DNA of 64,000 bases from Corynebacterium afermentans subsp. afermentans (lineage in GTDB: Bacteria; Actinomycetota; Actinomycetes; Mycobacteriales; Mycobacteriaceae): positions 868,001 to 932,000 of the forward strand of contig NZ_CP046606.1 of the NCBI RefSeq assembly GCF_030408355.1, written 5' to 3'. A program made the position numbers and the translations under genes. A model generated the notes under the pieces. The model did not search any database and was not told where the DNA came from. It was given only the letters and a program-made list of their open reading frames with translations. Position 1 is the stretch's first letter; each line of letters starts with the position of its first letter. Below, piece by piece: positions 34,010 through 42,515 of this stretch.

Positions 34010-35410
34010 TTAGCGCACGTAGCCGCGGCGCCACTCGGAGTGGATTTCCGCGCCGTTGTAGGCGCGGGTGCGGATGCCGGAGCAGCCGCCGTTGAGCCAT
34101 ACGCGCGAGGACATGACCACGCTGCCGCCGCCGGCGTAGACCTCGATGGTGGCGCCGTCGACGATGACGGTGATGTTGTCTTCGTCATCGTCGTGGAGCT
34201 CGGCGCTGGCGGGGGAGCCGTCCTTGCGGTCGAGGACGATCTGGTCGCCGGAGTGGGTGATCTCTACGCCCGGTTCACCGTCGCCGTCGAGCACCTCCAC
34301 GACGACGGAGGCTCCTGGCGCGACCTCGCAGAGCCCGGCCCACATGCGGGCGCGGTCGGTGCTGTCCACCGCGTCCGGAAGCCCCGGGGCGGGCACCTGG
34401 TAGAGGCGGCCGCCCTGCAGGGTGATGCGGCGCGGCAAGGTCAGGGCGTTGGCCCAGCCTTCGGCGTCCCAGTTGGGTTCTTGGGTGGGGTCGCCGGCGC
34501 GGTCGGTGTTGGTCATGAACCCGTACAAGTAGGCGCGTTCGTACAGCTTCGCCGTTTCTGCCAGGCTGTAGGTGGTGTTGCGGGGGCGGGTGAAGTCGTG
34601 GCCGTGGTCGACGATGGTGAACGGCGTGTCCACGCGGAAGGTGTGGCCGCGCAGCTCGCCGACGGCGTAGACGGCGGTGTCTTTGCCGTCGCGTTCGAGC
34701 GTGACAAACAAAACGTCGCGGATCTGGCCGTCCACTTCGTCGCGCAGGCGCACGATGCGAGGGGCGACCAAGGATGTGTCGAGGTCGAAGCCGGTGTCGC
34801 CTTCGAATTCGAGGACGCCTTCGAGCTTCCAGTCGCGGCCGTCGTCCGAGGTGAGCACGACTGGCTTCGGCGCGGTTTCGGGGCCGGAGACGGCGAGCAT
34901 GAGCCAGCCGTCGTGGTCGTCGTCGCGGTCGGTGTCGGCGTCCCAATCGGGCACGACGCAGGGGGAGCGGAAGTTGCTCACGCCTGCGACGTCTTCGACC
35001 ACGGCGCCGAGGCGGGCTGCGGCGCCGGAGACGTCGAGGTCGGCGTCGTCGTCGAGGTCGGAGCACAGCTCGTTGACGTGGGGGACGTGCGCGACCTGGA
35101 TGGTGCTGCCGGCGGCGGTGGCGGAGGTGAAAAACAGGTCCACGCCGTCGCCTGCGGGGGAGATGCTGCCGGCGCGAACGGCGATTTCGCCGCCGACGGG
35201 CACGATGACGTCGTTGCAGTCCACCCAGCTAAACGCGTCTTCTTCGCTTTGCTGGTGGCCCCAGCGGCTCGGTGAGTCGGGGGTGGGGCGGTACTGGTAG
35301 AACATGTTCCACATGCGCTCGGCTGCCTTGCCGGTGCGGTAGATGCCGGCGGGGCCTTCGAGGATGCCGCGCTCGGCGGTGACGTGCAGTTCCGGACGGT
35401 AAACGGTCAT
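34010..35410 (-). CDS. GH32-like five-bladed propeller protein lacking the catalytic acids
   Basis: 466 residues with the layout of GH32 (invertase/levanase): FYQYRPTPDSPSRWGHQQSEED, LMLAVSG, VLTSDDGRDWKLEGVLEF in the propeller and a C-terminal beta-sandwich (ASVVVEVLDGDGEPGVEITHSG, TIEVYAGGGSVVMSSRVW). The three conserved acid motifs do not carry the acids: WxNDPNG is GILEGPAG (15-22), RDP is RSP (148-150), and EC is not found in the region around LDTSLVAPRIV. It may be a pseudoenzyme or carbohydrate-binding protein. The ATG overlaps the glgA stop codon (ATGA), so it is translated with glgA. Confidence 0.7.
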   Translation of the reverse strand: MTVYRPELHVTAERGILEGPAGIYRTGKAAERMWNMFYQYRPTPDSPSRWGHQQSEEDAFSWVDCNDVIVPVGGEIAVRAGSISPAGDGVDLFFTSATAAGSTIQVAHVPHVNELCSDLDDDADLDVSGAAARLGAVVEDVAGVSNFRSPCVVPDWDADTDRDDDHDGWLMLAVSGPETAPKPVVLTSDDGRDWKLEGVLEFEGDTGFDLDTSLVAPRIVRLRDEVDGQIRDVLFVTLERDGKDTAVYAVGELRGHTFRVDTPFTIVDHGHDFTRPRNTTYSLAETAKLYERAYLYGFMTNTDRAGDPTQEPNWDAEGWANALTLPRRITLQGGRLYQVPAPGLPDAVDSTDRARMWAGLCEVAPGASVVVEVLDGDGEPGVEITHSGDQIVLDRKDGSPASAELHDDDEDNITVIVDGATIEVYAGGGSVVMSSRVWLNGGCSGIRTRAYNGAEIHSEWRRGYVR

Positions 35411-36564
35411 CTGTTCAGCCCCTTGTAAATCTCTACGGTTTCTTGCGCAATGGTCGCCCAGGAAAAGTCGGTTTTGGCCCGCGTGAGCCCGGCCGCGCCC
35501 AGGGCGGCGGCGCGGCCGGCATCGCCTGCGACGGCGTTGACGGCTTCGGCCAAGGCGGCTTCGAAGCCCGCGGTGTCGTCGGCATCGTAGTCCACCAGCA
35601 CGCCGGTTTCGCCGTCGACGACGACCTCCGGGATGCCGCCGACGCGCGAGGCTACCACGGCGGTTTCGCACGCCATCGCCTCGAGGTTCACGATGCCCAG
35701 CGGCTCGTAGATGGACGGGCAGACGAACACGTCTGCCAGCGAGTACACCTCGCGCACCTTCTCGGGCGGCATCATTTCCTGGATCCAGAACACGCCGTCG
35801 CGCGACGCCTTCAGCTTTTCGACGAGCCCTTCGGTCTCCGCCGCAATCTCCTTGGTGTCCGGGGCCCCGGCGCACAGGATGAGCTGGATGTCCTCGTCGA
35901 AGGATTGGGCGGCCTTGAGCAGGTGGGCCACGCCCTTTTGGCGTGTGATGCGCCCGACAAAGGCCACAACGGGCTTGTCCGGGTTCACGCCCAGCTCATC
36001 GGCGATGGTGCCAGAGTCGGGGTACCACTTCTCCGGGTCGATGCCGTTGAGGACGGTGTGGACTTTAGTGTCGTCGATACGCGGGTATGCGCGCAGTACC
36101 GCTTCCTTCATTCCGGCGGAGACCGCGATGACCGCATCGGCGTATTCGAAGGCGTTCTTCTCCGACCAGGAGGAGACGTTGTAGCCGCCGCCGAGTTGCT
36201 CGCGTTTCCACGGGCGGTCCGGCTCCAGGGAGTGGGCGGTGACCACGTGGGGGATTTCGTGCAGCTGGCCGGCCAGGTGCCCGCCGAGCCCCGCGTACCA
36301 GGTGTGGGAGTGCACCACGTCCAGGCCGGCGGCGGCGTCGGCCATGCGCAGGCCGGTGGACAGCGTTTTCATCGCCCCGTTGGCCTCCGCCAACGCGGGG
36401 TCGACGCCGTGCACGTAGACGCCTGCTGCGTCGCGCGGTGCGCCCATGCAGTGCACGTCCACCTCGACGATGTCGCGCATGAAGCGCGTCAGCTCGGTGA
36501 CGTGGACGCCGGCGCCGCCGTAGACCTCCGGTGGGTATTCGCGGGTGAACATTCCGACTTTCAT
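35407..36564 (-). CDS. glgA: Glycogen synthase / maltose-1-phosphate synthase, GT4 type
   Basis: 385 residues. [21 protein letters not shown] is the donor-binding N-terminus of actinobacterial GlgA/GlgM, GWP-like [20 protein letters not shown] and [24 protein letters not shown] are the GT-B C-terminal motifs with the ExxxE pair. The mycobacterial counterpart GlgM uses ADP-glucose to make maltose-1-phosphate; the corynebacterial enzyme is annotated GlgA. It is divergent from glgC, which supplies ADP-glucose, and translationally coupled to the GH32-like gene. Confidence 0.92.
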   Translation of the reverse strand: MKVGMFTREYPPEVYGGAGVHVTELTRFMRDIVEVDVHCMGAPRDAAGVYVHGVDPALAEANGAMKTLSTGLRMADAAAGLDVVHSHTWYAGLGGHLAGQLHEIPHVVTAHSLEPDRPWKREQLGGGYNVSSWSEKNAFEYADAVIAVSAGMKEAVLRAYPRIDDTKVHTVLNGIDPEKWYPDSGTIADELGVNPDKPVVAFVGRITRQKGVAHLLKAAQSFDEDIQLILCAGAPDTKEIAAETEGLVEKLKASRDGVFWIQEMMPPEKVREVYSLADVFVCPSIYEPLGIVNLEAMACETAVVASRVGGIPEVVVDGETGVLVDYDADDTAGFEAALAEAVNAVAGDAGRAAALGAAGLTRAKTDFSWATIAQETVEIYKGLNR

Positions 36565-36593
36565 GACCGCCGAGCCTACTTACCCGCGCGATT

Positions 36594-36603
36594 CCCTGCA
36601 GGG
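36594..36603. promoter_or_regulatory. Palindrome in the glgA-glgC divergent promoter
   Basis: CCCTGCAGGG is a perfect 10-bp palindrome centred in the 67-bp gap between the divergent glgA and glgC starts. It could bind one regulator controlling both directions. Confidence 0.4.
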
Positions 36604-36631
36604 GCCTGAATTTCTCATTAGCCTGGTTAGT

Positions 36632-37849
36632 ATGAAAAGCCAGCCTCGGGTTCTCGCCATCGTCCTCGCCGGCGGTGAGGGCAAGCGTCTGTTTCCGTTG
36701 ACCGCCGACCGTGCCAAGCCCGCCGTGCCGTTCGGCGGCAACTACCGTCTCATCGATTTCGTCCTGTCCAACCTGGTCAACGCGGGCTACATGCGAATCG
36801 CGGTGCTGACGCAGTACAAGTCGCACTCGCTGGACCGCCACGTCGCTACTGCGTGGAACGTCTCCGGCCCGACGCAGCAGTACATCGCCTCGGTGCCGGC
36901 GCAGCAGCGCCGCGGCAAGCGCTGGTACTCGGGTTCGGCGGACGCGATCGTGCAGTCGCTGAACTTGATCTACGACGACGCGCCGGACTACGTGCTGGTC
37001 TTCGGCGCGGACCACGTTTACCGCATGGATCCTTCGCAGATGGTGGAGGACCACATCGCCTCGGGCAAGGCCGCGACTGTGGCGGGCATCCGCGTGCCGC
37101 GCTCGGAGGCGCACGCGTTCGGCTGCATCCAGGCGGCAGACGACGGCACCATCACCGAGTTTCTGGAAAAGCCCGCCGACCCGCCGGGCACCCCCGACGA
37201 CCCGGAGACCACGTTCGCGTCGATGGGCAACTACTGCTTCTCCACCGAGGCGCTGATCCAGGCGCTGCTGGAGGACGAGCAGAATGAGGATTCCGCCCAC
37301 GACATGGGCGGCGACATCATCCCGTACTTCGTGGCCCAGGGCGAGGCGAACGTGTACGACTTCTCCCGCAACGAGGTCCCGGGCGCGACGGAGCGCGACC
37401 GCGGCTACTGGCGCGACGTGGGCACCGTCGACTCGTTCTACGAAGCCCACATGGACCTCATTTCCTCGCACCCGGTGTTTAACCTCTACAACAAGGCGTG
37501 GCCCATTCACGCCACGGAGGAGGACAACCTGCCGCCGGCGAAGTTCGTCATGGGCGGCATCGCGCAGGAGTCCATCGTGGCGTCCGGCTCCATCATCTCG
37601 GGCGCGACAGTGCGCAACTCGGTGCTGTCTACCGACGTCCGCGTTGAGGAAGGCGGCACCGTGGAAGGCTCAGTGCTGATGCCGGGCGTGCGCGTGGGCA
37701 AGGGCGCGGTGGTGCGCCACTGCATCCTGGACAAAAACGTCTACGTCTCCGACGGGGAGATCATCGGGGTGGATCCCGAGCGCGACCGCGAGCGCTTTAA
37801 CGTCTCCGACAGCGGCGTGGTGTGTGTGGGCAAAAACGAGGTGATTTAG
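36632..37849 (+). CDS. glgC: Glucose-1-phosphate adenylyltransferase GlgC
   Basis: 405 residues. [25 protein letters not shown] is the pyrophosphorylase signature with the catalytic loop, [10 protein letters not shown] carries the metal-binding Asp, GNYCF and a C-terminal left-handed beta-helix ([37 protein letters not shown]) follow. It makes ADP-glucose for glycogen and trehalose. ATG 36632 is the start of homology; there is no Shine-Dalgarno sequence. Confidence 0.95.
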   Translation: MKSQPRVLAIVLAGGEGKRLFPLTADRAKPAVPFGGNYRLIDFVLSNLVNAGYMRIAVLTQYKSHSLDRHVATAWNVSGPTQQYIASVPAQQRRGKRWYSGSADAIVQSLNLIYDDAPDYVLVFGADHVYRMDPSQMVEDHIASGKAATVAGIRVPRSEAHAFGCIQAADDGTITEFLEKPADPPGTPDDPETTFASMGNYCFSTEALIQALLEDEQNEDSAHDMGGDIIPYFVAQGEANVYDFSRNEVPGATERDRGYWRDVGTVDSFYEAHMDLISSHPVFNLYNKAWPIHATEEDNLPPAKFVMGGIAQESIVASGSIISGATVRNSVLSTDVRVEEGGTVEGSVLMPGVRVGKGAVVRHCILDKNVYVSDGEIIGVDPERDRERFNVSDSGVVCVGKNEVI

Positions 37850-38508
37850 CGCCGCTTGGTCAGAAGGGTCAGCCCGTTGTCGAGAGGCAGGCGCGCAATG
37901 GCGGCCTCTTCGAGCGCCAGCGTATCGACGAAAGCGTCCGCCTCCCTCGCCGCCTCAGTTTCGCGGTCGCGGCGGGTGGGGTCGGCCACGGTGCCGTCGA
38001 GAAGCGAGCCTGCGATGACGAGTGTGCCGCCGGGGGCGAGCAGGGGCCACGCGGCGTCGATGAGCGGGCGCAGCTCCACGGCCGAGACGTCGGCGTAGAT
38101 GAGCTGGTACGCGCCCGTTGCCAGGCGGCCCATCACATCGAGCGGGCGGGAGGTGAGGAAACGCACGCGCGACGGCGCGAAGCCCGCGGCGCGGAATGCC
38201 TCCTTGGCGCCTGCCTGCAGCGCCGCCTCCGGTTCGATGCAGGTCAGGGTGGCCTTCTTGGGGAGGCCGGCGAGGATGTGCAGGCCCGCAACACCCGCGG
38301 CCGGGGTCACCGCGACCGCGCCCTGGGCGGCCTCGTTGCCCGCCGCCAGCACGGACAGCAAATCGCCCACGATCTGGCTGGGAACCGGCACGCCGTTTTC
38401 CCCGGCGTCCTCGCGGGCGCGGGCGAGTGCTTCGCCCACCGCCTCCGGCAGGTGGTCCCGGCGGGAGTCGATGTAGGTGCTCAGTTGGGTAAACGCTGTC
38501 TCACTCAC
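37846..38508 (-). CDS. O-methyltransferase (Rv1220c-like)
   Basis: 220 residues with a class I SAM fold: [65 protein letters not shown] and [11 protein letters not shown] at the end. It corresponds in order and length to mycobacterial Rv1220c, upstream and divergent of sigE. The start GTG 38508 is preferred because TATGAT lies 7 nt upstream; an ATG at 38520 would overlap that promoter. Substrate unknown. It is convergent with glgC, overlapping by 4 nt. Confidence 0.8.
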   Translation of the reverse strand: MSETAFTQLSTYIDSRRDHLPEAVGEALARAREDAGENGVPVPSQIVGDLLSVLAAGNEAAQGAVAVTPAAGVAGLHILAGLPKKATLTCIEPEAALQAGAKEAFRAAGFAPSRVRFLTSRPLDVMGRLATGAYQLIYADVSAVELRPLIDAAWPLLAPGGTLVIAGSLLDGTVADPTRRDRETEAAREADAFVDTLALEEAAIARLPLDNGLTLLTKRR

Positions 38509-38515
38509 ACCGGCA

Positions 38516-38521
38516 ATCATA
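38516..38521 (-). promoter_or_regulatory. -10 hexamer of the O-methyltransferase gene
   Basis: TATGAT, 7 nt before the GTG at 38508 with no ribosome-binding site between, fits a leaderless transcript. Confidence 0.55.
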
Positions 38522-38596
38522 GCGGGGCGCATGCGCCCAGGGAGCTCACAGCTGGCGTGCTGGCATCTGGGAGGTTGATCTGCCAGACTACTTGCT

Positions 38597-39190
38597 ATGA
38601 CCTCTGAGGAGAACCAGCTGTCCGGCACTGCCGCGTTCGACGCGGGCGAGGGGGCCATGCCCACCTGGTCGGAGCTGGTGCAGGAACACGCCGACAGCGT
38701 GTACCGCCTTGCCTACCGCCTGTCCGGCAACCAACACGACGCGGAAGACCTGACGCAGGAGACGTTCATGCGCGTGTTCCGGAGCTTGAAGAACTACCAG
38801 CCGGGCACCTTCGAAGGGTGGCTGCACCGCATCACTACCAACCTGTTTTTGGACATGGTGCGCCGCCGCGCGAAGATCCGCATGGAGGCGCTGCCGGAGG
38901 ACTACGAGCGCGTCCCGGGCACCGACATGACGCCGGAGGAGGCATACAACGTGGCCAACCTGGACCCGGCGCTGCAGCGCGCACTGGATGATTTGGCGCC
39001 GGACTTCCGCGTCGCCGTCGTGCTTTGCGACGTCATGGGCATGACCTACGAGGAAATCGGCGACACCCTCGGCGTGAAGATGGGCACTGTGCGCTCCCGC
39101 ATCCACCGCGGGCGCGCGCAGCTGCGCGAGTCGCTGGAGGCGCAGGCGCTTGACGACGCGCACGCGAAGGAGCTCATCCGCACCCGCTAA
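38597..39190 (+). CDS. sigE: ECF sigma factor SigE
   Basis: 197 residues. Region 2 is [29 protein letters not shown] and region 4 is [44 protein letters not shown]. The following gene encodes a zinc-binding anti-sigma factor, then tatB and mrp: the SigE arrangement of Corynebacterium and Mycobacterium, where it controls surface-stress responses. The htrA gene found there in mycobacteria is absent here. The start ATG at 38597 has no Shine-Dalgarno. Confidence 0.92.
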   Translation: MTSEENQLSGTAAFDAGEGAMPTWSELVQEHADSVYRLAYRLSGNQHDAEDLTQETFMRVFRSLKNYQPGTFEGWLHRITTNLFLDMVRRRAKIRMEALPEDYERVPGTDMTPEEAYNVANLDPALQRALDDLAPDFRVAVVLCDVMGMTYEEIGDTLGVKMGTVRSRIHRGRAQLRESLEAQALDDAHAKELIRTR

Positions 39191-39199
39191 CCAAGCGAC

Positions 39200-39580
39200 G
39201 TGATGATGTCCATGGCCAAACGCGAATTCAACTCCACCGACCACCTGAACCCGGAAGCGGTTGCCGCCTTCGTCGACGGTGAGCTGTCTGATTCAGCGTT
39301 TCGCCGCGCCGCCCGCCACCTGACCGACTGCGACGAGTGCAGCGCCGAGGTCGACGCCCAGCGCCGCGCCGCGAACCGGCTGCGCGTGGTGGATAACTCG
39401 GGCGTGCATGCCCCGGCGTCGCTGGTGGAGCGCTTAGCTGGCATGAGCGCCGGGGATCTCGACAGGGTGGGCGAGGTGGGTGAGGCGCCAGGCCCTCGCG
39501 ACCGGGTCAGGGATCTAGGCGCCAACCTCAGCTCGGCGCTGCAATCGGCTTTGGGCGCGCTGAAGCGCCGCGGGGAGTAG
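39200..39580 (+). CDS. cseE: Zinc-binding anti-sigma factor for SigE (CseE/RseA-like)
   Basis: 126 residues from GTG 39200. The ZAS motif HLTDCDEC (His40, Cys44, Cys47) lies in the sequence LNPEAVAAFVDGELSDSAFRRAARHLTDCDEC. No membrane helix is visible, so it is a soluble anti-sigma factor. Three ATG codons (39203, 39206 and 39212) are alternative starts, and none has a clear Shine-Dalgarno. It would hold SigE inactive until zinc or thiol chemistry releases it. Only 9 bp separate it from sigE. Confidence 0.88.
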   Translation: MMMSMAKREFNSTDHLNPEAVAAFVDGELSDSAFRRAARHLTDCDECSAEVDAQRRAANRLRVVDNSGVHAPASLVERLAGMSAGDLDRVGEVGEAPGPRDRVRDLGANLSSALQSALGALKRRGE

Positions 39581-39590
39581 GGTGTTGTAG

Positions 39591-40007
39591 GTGTTTTCCA
39601 ACATCGGCTGGGGCGAGATTTTCTTCATCCTGATCATCGGGCTCATCGTGATCGGGCCCGAACGCCTGCCTGCCGTCGTGGAGGATGTGCGCGCGGCCAT
39701 CTACGCCGCGAAGAAAGCCATCAACAACGCCAAGGCTGAGCTCAACGGGGAGCTAGAGGGCTTTGATGAGTTTAAAAAGCCGATCAACACCGTGTCCCAG
39801 TACGCGTCGATGGGCCCGCGCCGCGCGATGGCGAAGGTGTTGTTCGAGGACGAGGCCGTCGATCCGCGCCAGGCCACGCCCGAGCCCACCCGCTCGGGCC
39901 CGCGCCCCGCGGCGCAGGAGCAGCCGCGCCCGGAGCAGCCTGCGCAGCCGGATCAGGCGGAGCGGCCGTCGAAAGGCAGGAGCTTCTCCTGGGAGGACGT
40001 TATTTAA
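39591..40007 (+). CDS. tatB: Sec-independent translocase protein TatB
   Basis: 138 residues. FSNIGWGEIFFILIIGLIVIGPERLPAVVEDV is the typical TatB membrane helix with the GPERLP hinge, followed by an amphipathic helix and a Pro/Gln-rich acidic tail. It receives folded twin-arginine substrates with TatC. The start is GTG 39591, 10 bp after the anti-sigma stop. It ends 8 bp into the convergent mrp gene. Confidence 0.92.
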   Translation: MFSNIGWGEIFFILIIGLIVIGPERLPAVVEDVRAAIYAAKKAINNAKAELNGELEGFDEFKKPINTVSQYASMGPRRAMAKVLFEDEAVDPRQATPEPTRSGPRPAAQEQPRPEQPAQPDQAERPSKGRSFSWEDVI

Positions 40008-41136
40008 CCTGCGGGTTGAGGCTCTTGCCGGCGAGGGATTCGCGGCGCACCTTCAACTGATCCGCGACCGCCTGGATGGCCTTGGCGGCGGGGGAGTCCG
40101 GCTCGGAGATGACGACGGGGGTGCCGGTGTCGCCGTGCTCGCGAAGCTGCGGGTCCAGGGGGATGGAGCCGAGCAGCTTCACATCGGAGTCCGTCAGCTG
40201 CGTCAGGCGCTCGGCGACCTGCTCGCCGCCGCCCTCGCCGAAGATGTTCATCACGGTCCCGTCGGGCATGGTCATACCGGACATGTTCTCGATGACGCCG
40301 GCGATCTTCTGGTCCGTCTGCTGCGCGATCGTGCCGGCGCGCTCCGCCACCTCCGCGGCGGCGGCCTGCGGAGTGGTCACGATGAGCAGCTCTGCGTTCG
40401 GCACCAGCTGCGCCACCGTGATGGCCACGTCGCCGGTTCCAGGCGGCAGGTCCATGAACAACACGTCCAAATCGCCCCAGTACACGTCGGCCAGGAACTG
40501 CTGGATCGCGCGGGTGAGCATGGGTCCGCGCCACACGATCGGCGCGTTACCTTCCACGAACTGGCCCACCGAGATGTGGCGCACGCCGTGGGCGATCGGC
40601 GGCATGATCATCTCGTCGACCACAGTCGGACCCTTGTCGTTCGAGCCCATCAGCCCGGGCACGGAGTGGCCGTAGATGTCCGCGTCCACCACGCCGACGC
40701 TCAAGCCCTGCGCAGCGAGGGCGGTGGCCAGGTTCACGGTCATGGAGGACTTGCCCACGCCGCCCTTGCCGGAGGCGACGGCGAAGATACGGGTGCGCGT
40801 GTCCGGGTCCGCGAACGGGATCGCAGGCCCGGTCTGCTCGCCGCGCAGCTTCAGTGCGAGCGCTCGGCGCTGCTCGTCGCTCATGGTGTGCAGCGTGACG
40901 GAGACGTCGCCGACGCCGTCGAGTTCCTCTAGTACCGCGCGCGTGTTGGACTCAATGGTGTCGCGCATGGGGCAGCCGGCGATGGTTAGGTAGATGCCCA
41001 CGGCCACGTCCGTGCCGCTAATGCGCACGGATTCCACCATGTCCAGTTCGGTGATGGGCTTGCCAATCTCGGGGTCTTCCACGCGCTCGAGTGCCGCGAG
41101 GACGTCCTGTTCTGTGATTTTTTGTTTTGTAGCCAT
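40000..41136 (-). CDS. mrp: Mrp/ApbC iron-sulfur cluster carrier ATPase
   Basis: 378 residues. The N-terminal MIP18/DUF59 domain (VLAALERVEDPEIGKPITELDMV, IAGCPMRDTIE) is followed by the ATPase with the deviant Walker A SGKGGVGKSS and DLPPGTGDVAITVAQ. Mrp proteins bind and transfer 4Fe-4S clusters. The CxxC pair used for cluster binding in many ApbC proteins is not present, which is common in this actinobacterial group. ATG 41136 was chosen by homology; the frame to 41265 is not conserved-looking. A TATACT hexamer precedes the start. Confidence 0.9.
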   Translation of the reverse strand: MATKQKITEQDVLAALERVEDPEIGKPITELDMVESVRISGTDVAVGIYLTIAGCPMRDTIESNTRAVLEELDGVGDVSVTLHTMSDEQRRALALKLRGEQTGPAIPFADPDTRTRIFAVASGKGGVGKSSMTVNLATALAAQGLSVGVVDADIYGHSVPGLMGSNDKGPTVVDEMIMPPIAHGVRHISVGQFVEGNAPIVWRGPMLTRAIQQFLADVYWGDLDVLFMDLPPGTGDVAITVAQLVPNAELLIVTTPQAAAAEVAERAGTIAQQTDQKIAGVIENMSGMTMPDGTVMNIFGEGGGEQVAERLTQLTDSDVKLLGSIPLDPQLREHGDTGTPVVISEPDSPAAKAIQAVADQLKVRRESLAGKSLNPQVK

Positions 41137-41188
41137 GTTGCCCTGCAGTATAACGGTGCCCCGGAGGCGAGCGGATACACTGGTGGGC

Positions 41189-41710
41189 ATGACAATTCCC
41201 ATGAGCAACTCTTCCCGTGTGCCTGCGCGCGAGGTTCCCACGGGCTGGCCTGTCGGCAGCTTCAAAACCTACGCGGAGGCGCAGGCGGCGGTGGATTCGC
41301 TATCTGACAAGGAGTTCCCGGTGGAGAAGCTGTCCATCGTGGGCGTGGATCTGATGCAGGTGGAGAAGATCACGGGCCGTCTGACTTGGGGCAAGGTGCT
41401 GGGCACCGGCGCGCTTTCCGGCCTGTGGATGGGCCTGTTCATCGGCCTGATCCTGTCGGTGTTCACCGAGCCGGGCTCGGGTTGGGTGACGTTTACCACC
41501 ACGCTGGTCATCGGCGCGATCTTCGGCGTGATTTTCGCGGCAGTGGCCTACGCGTTCACCGGCGGCAAGCGGGACTTCTCCTCGGCGACGACGATCGTGG
41601 CGGGCCGCTACGACGTGCTCTGCGAGCCGGATTCCGCACCGCAGGCGCGCGACCTCATCGCGGGCCAGCTGCCTATCGACGACACGTCGCACCCCAACCC
41701 CGATGCATAA
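41189..41710 (+). CDS. General stress protein 17M-like membrane protein
   Basis: 173 residues. SFKTYAEAQAAVDSLSDKEFPVEKLSIVGVDL is the general-stress-17M-like domain; two membrane helices follow (LGTGALSGLWMGLFIGLILSVF, VTFTTTLVIGAIFGVIFAAVAYAF), then a small hydrophilic end. TACACT 7 nt before ATG 41189 suggests a leaderless mRNA. Divergent from mrp, and overlapping the following lipoprotein gene by 8 bp. Confidence 0.8.
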   Translation: MTIPMSNSSRVPAREVPTGWPVGSFKTYAEAQAAVDSLSDKEFPVEKLSIVGVDLMQVEKITGRLTWGKVLGTGALSGLWMGLFIGLILSVFTEPGSGWVTFTTTLVIGAIFGVIFAAVAYAFTGGKRDFSSATTIVAGRYDVLCEPDSAPQARDLIAGQLPIDDTSHPNPDA

Positions 41711-42428
41711 GCGCTACCGCGCCGCGGCGGCGCTTTCCGTGTGCGCACTGACGGTCTCCGGGGCGTTGTCCGGGTGCGCTGCGCTAGGCCAGAAGAGCAC
41801 GAGCAAGGAACCGATCGCGATCGGCATCGACGCCGAGGACCCGGAGCAGCGTGTCCTGGGCGAGATTTACAGCCGCGTGCTGCAGCAGCTGGGTAGGCCC
41901 ACCAGCGTGACCGCTGCCGACTTCTCCGCCGGCGACACGCTGCGGGTGCTCAAGGAAACCCCGGTGGACTTTGTGGTGACATGCACCGGCCGCCTCGTCG
42001 AAGAAACCGACGTGGATGCCGCCAAGCGCTTAAAGAAGGAGGCGAAGGATGCTCCGGCCGGGTTCTCGGACGTGGTCTACGACCAAGCCATCGCCGGCCT
42101 GCCCAGCACCCTGCGAACCGTGGATCCCTCGCCGGCGCAGAGCTGCGGCCGCGCGGGCGAGTTGCCGCAGAACATCATCCCGCTGTTCGACAAGTCCGGC
42201 TTCGACCGCGGCGAGATCAACCGCCTGAACTTCATCACCCGCGTCATTTCCACCAAGTCGCTGGAGGAGATGGTCGAAGACATCGAGGGCGGCGCCGACG
42301 TCCAGGACACGCTGGCGGCGTGGATGGTGGAAAACGCCCACATCAACATCTACGACGACGAGCTGCCGGAGGCGGACGAGGACGGGGCAGCGGCGGGCGA
42401 TTCCGCAGACAGCGCCGGCGTGCGCTAG
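41703..42428 (+). CDS. Lipoprotein resembling an OpuAC/ProX-type binding domain
   Basis: 241 residues. Lipobox ALSGC (Cys25), then IAIGIDAEDPEQRVLGEIYSRVLQQLGRPTSV, similar to the start of osmoprotectant-binding proteins (betaine/choline type). DFVVTCTGRLVEE and INIYDDELPE follow, and the end is acidic. No permease or ATPase lies nearby, so it may be a solitary or regulatory binding protein. Two cysteines (TCTG and SCGR) may form a disulfide. It is cotranscribed with the stress-protein-like gene. Confidence 0.65.
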   Translation: MHKRYRAAAALSVCALTVSGALSGCAALGQKSTSKEPIAIGIDAEDPEQRVLGEIYSRVLQQLGRPTSVTAADFSAGDTLRVLKETPVDFVVTCTGRLVEETDVDAAKRLKKEAKDAPAGFSDVVYDQAIAGLPSTLRTVDPSPAQSCGRAGELPQNIIPLFDKSGFDRGEINRLNFITRVISTKSLEEMVEDIEGGADVQDTLAAWMVENAHINIYDDELPEADEDGAAAGDSADSAGVR

Positions 42429-42448
42429 GTAGGCCCCAGACACAAGGA

Positions 42449-42474
42449 AGGGCCCCGGGGTATCCCGGGGCCCT
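42449..42474. terminator. GC-rich hairpin between convergent genes
   Basis: AGGGCCCCGGG (42449-42459) pairs perfectly with CCCGGGGCCCT (42464-42474) over a 4-nt loop. It lies between the convergent lipoprotein and odhA genes. Neither side has a long T-run, so it may slow or stop transcription in both directions. Confidence 0.6.
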
Positions 42475-42515
42475 GACGCTTGTGGGGGAGCACCGGGGGC
42501 GCTCCCGTCGTCAAG

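Noticed and set aside
34010..35875. 621-codon frame extending the GH32-like gene into glgA
   Set aside because: The GH32-like sequence begins at the ATG at 35410 overlapping the glgA stop; the extra codons lie out of frame inside glgA.
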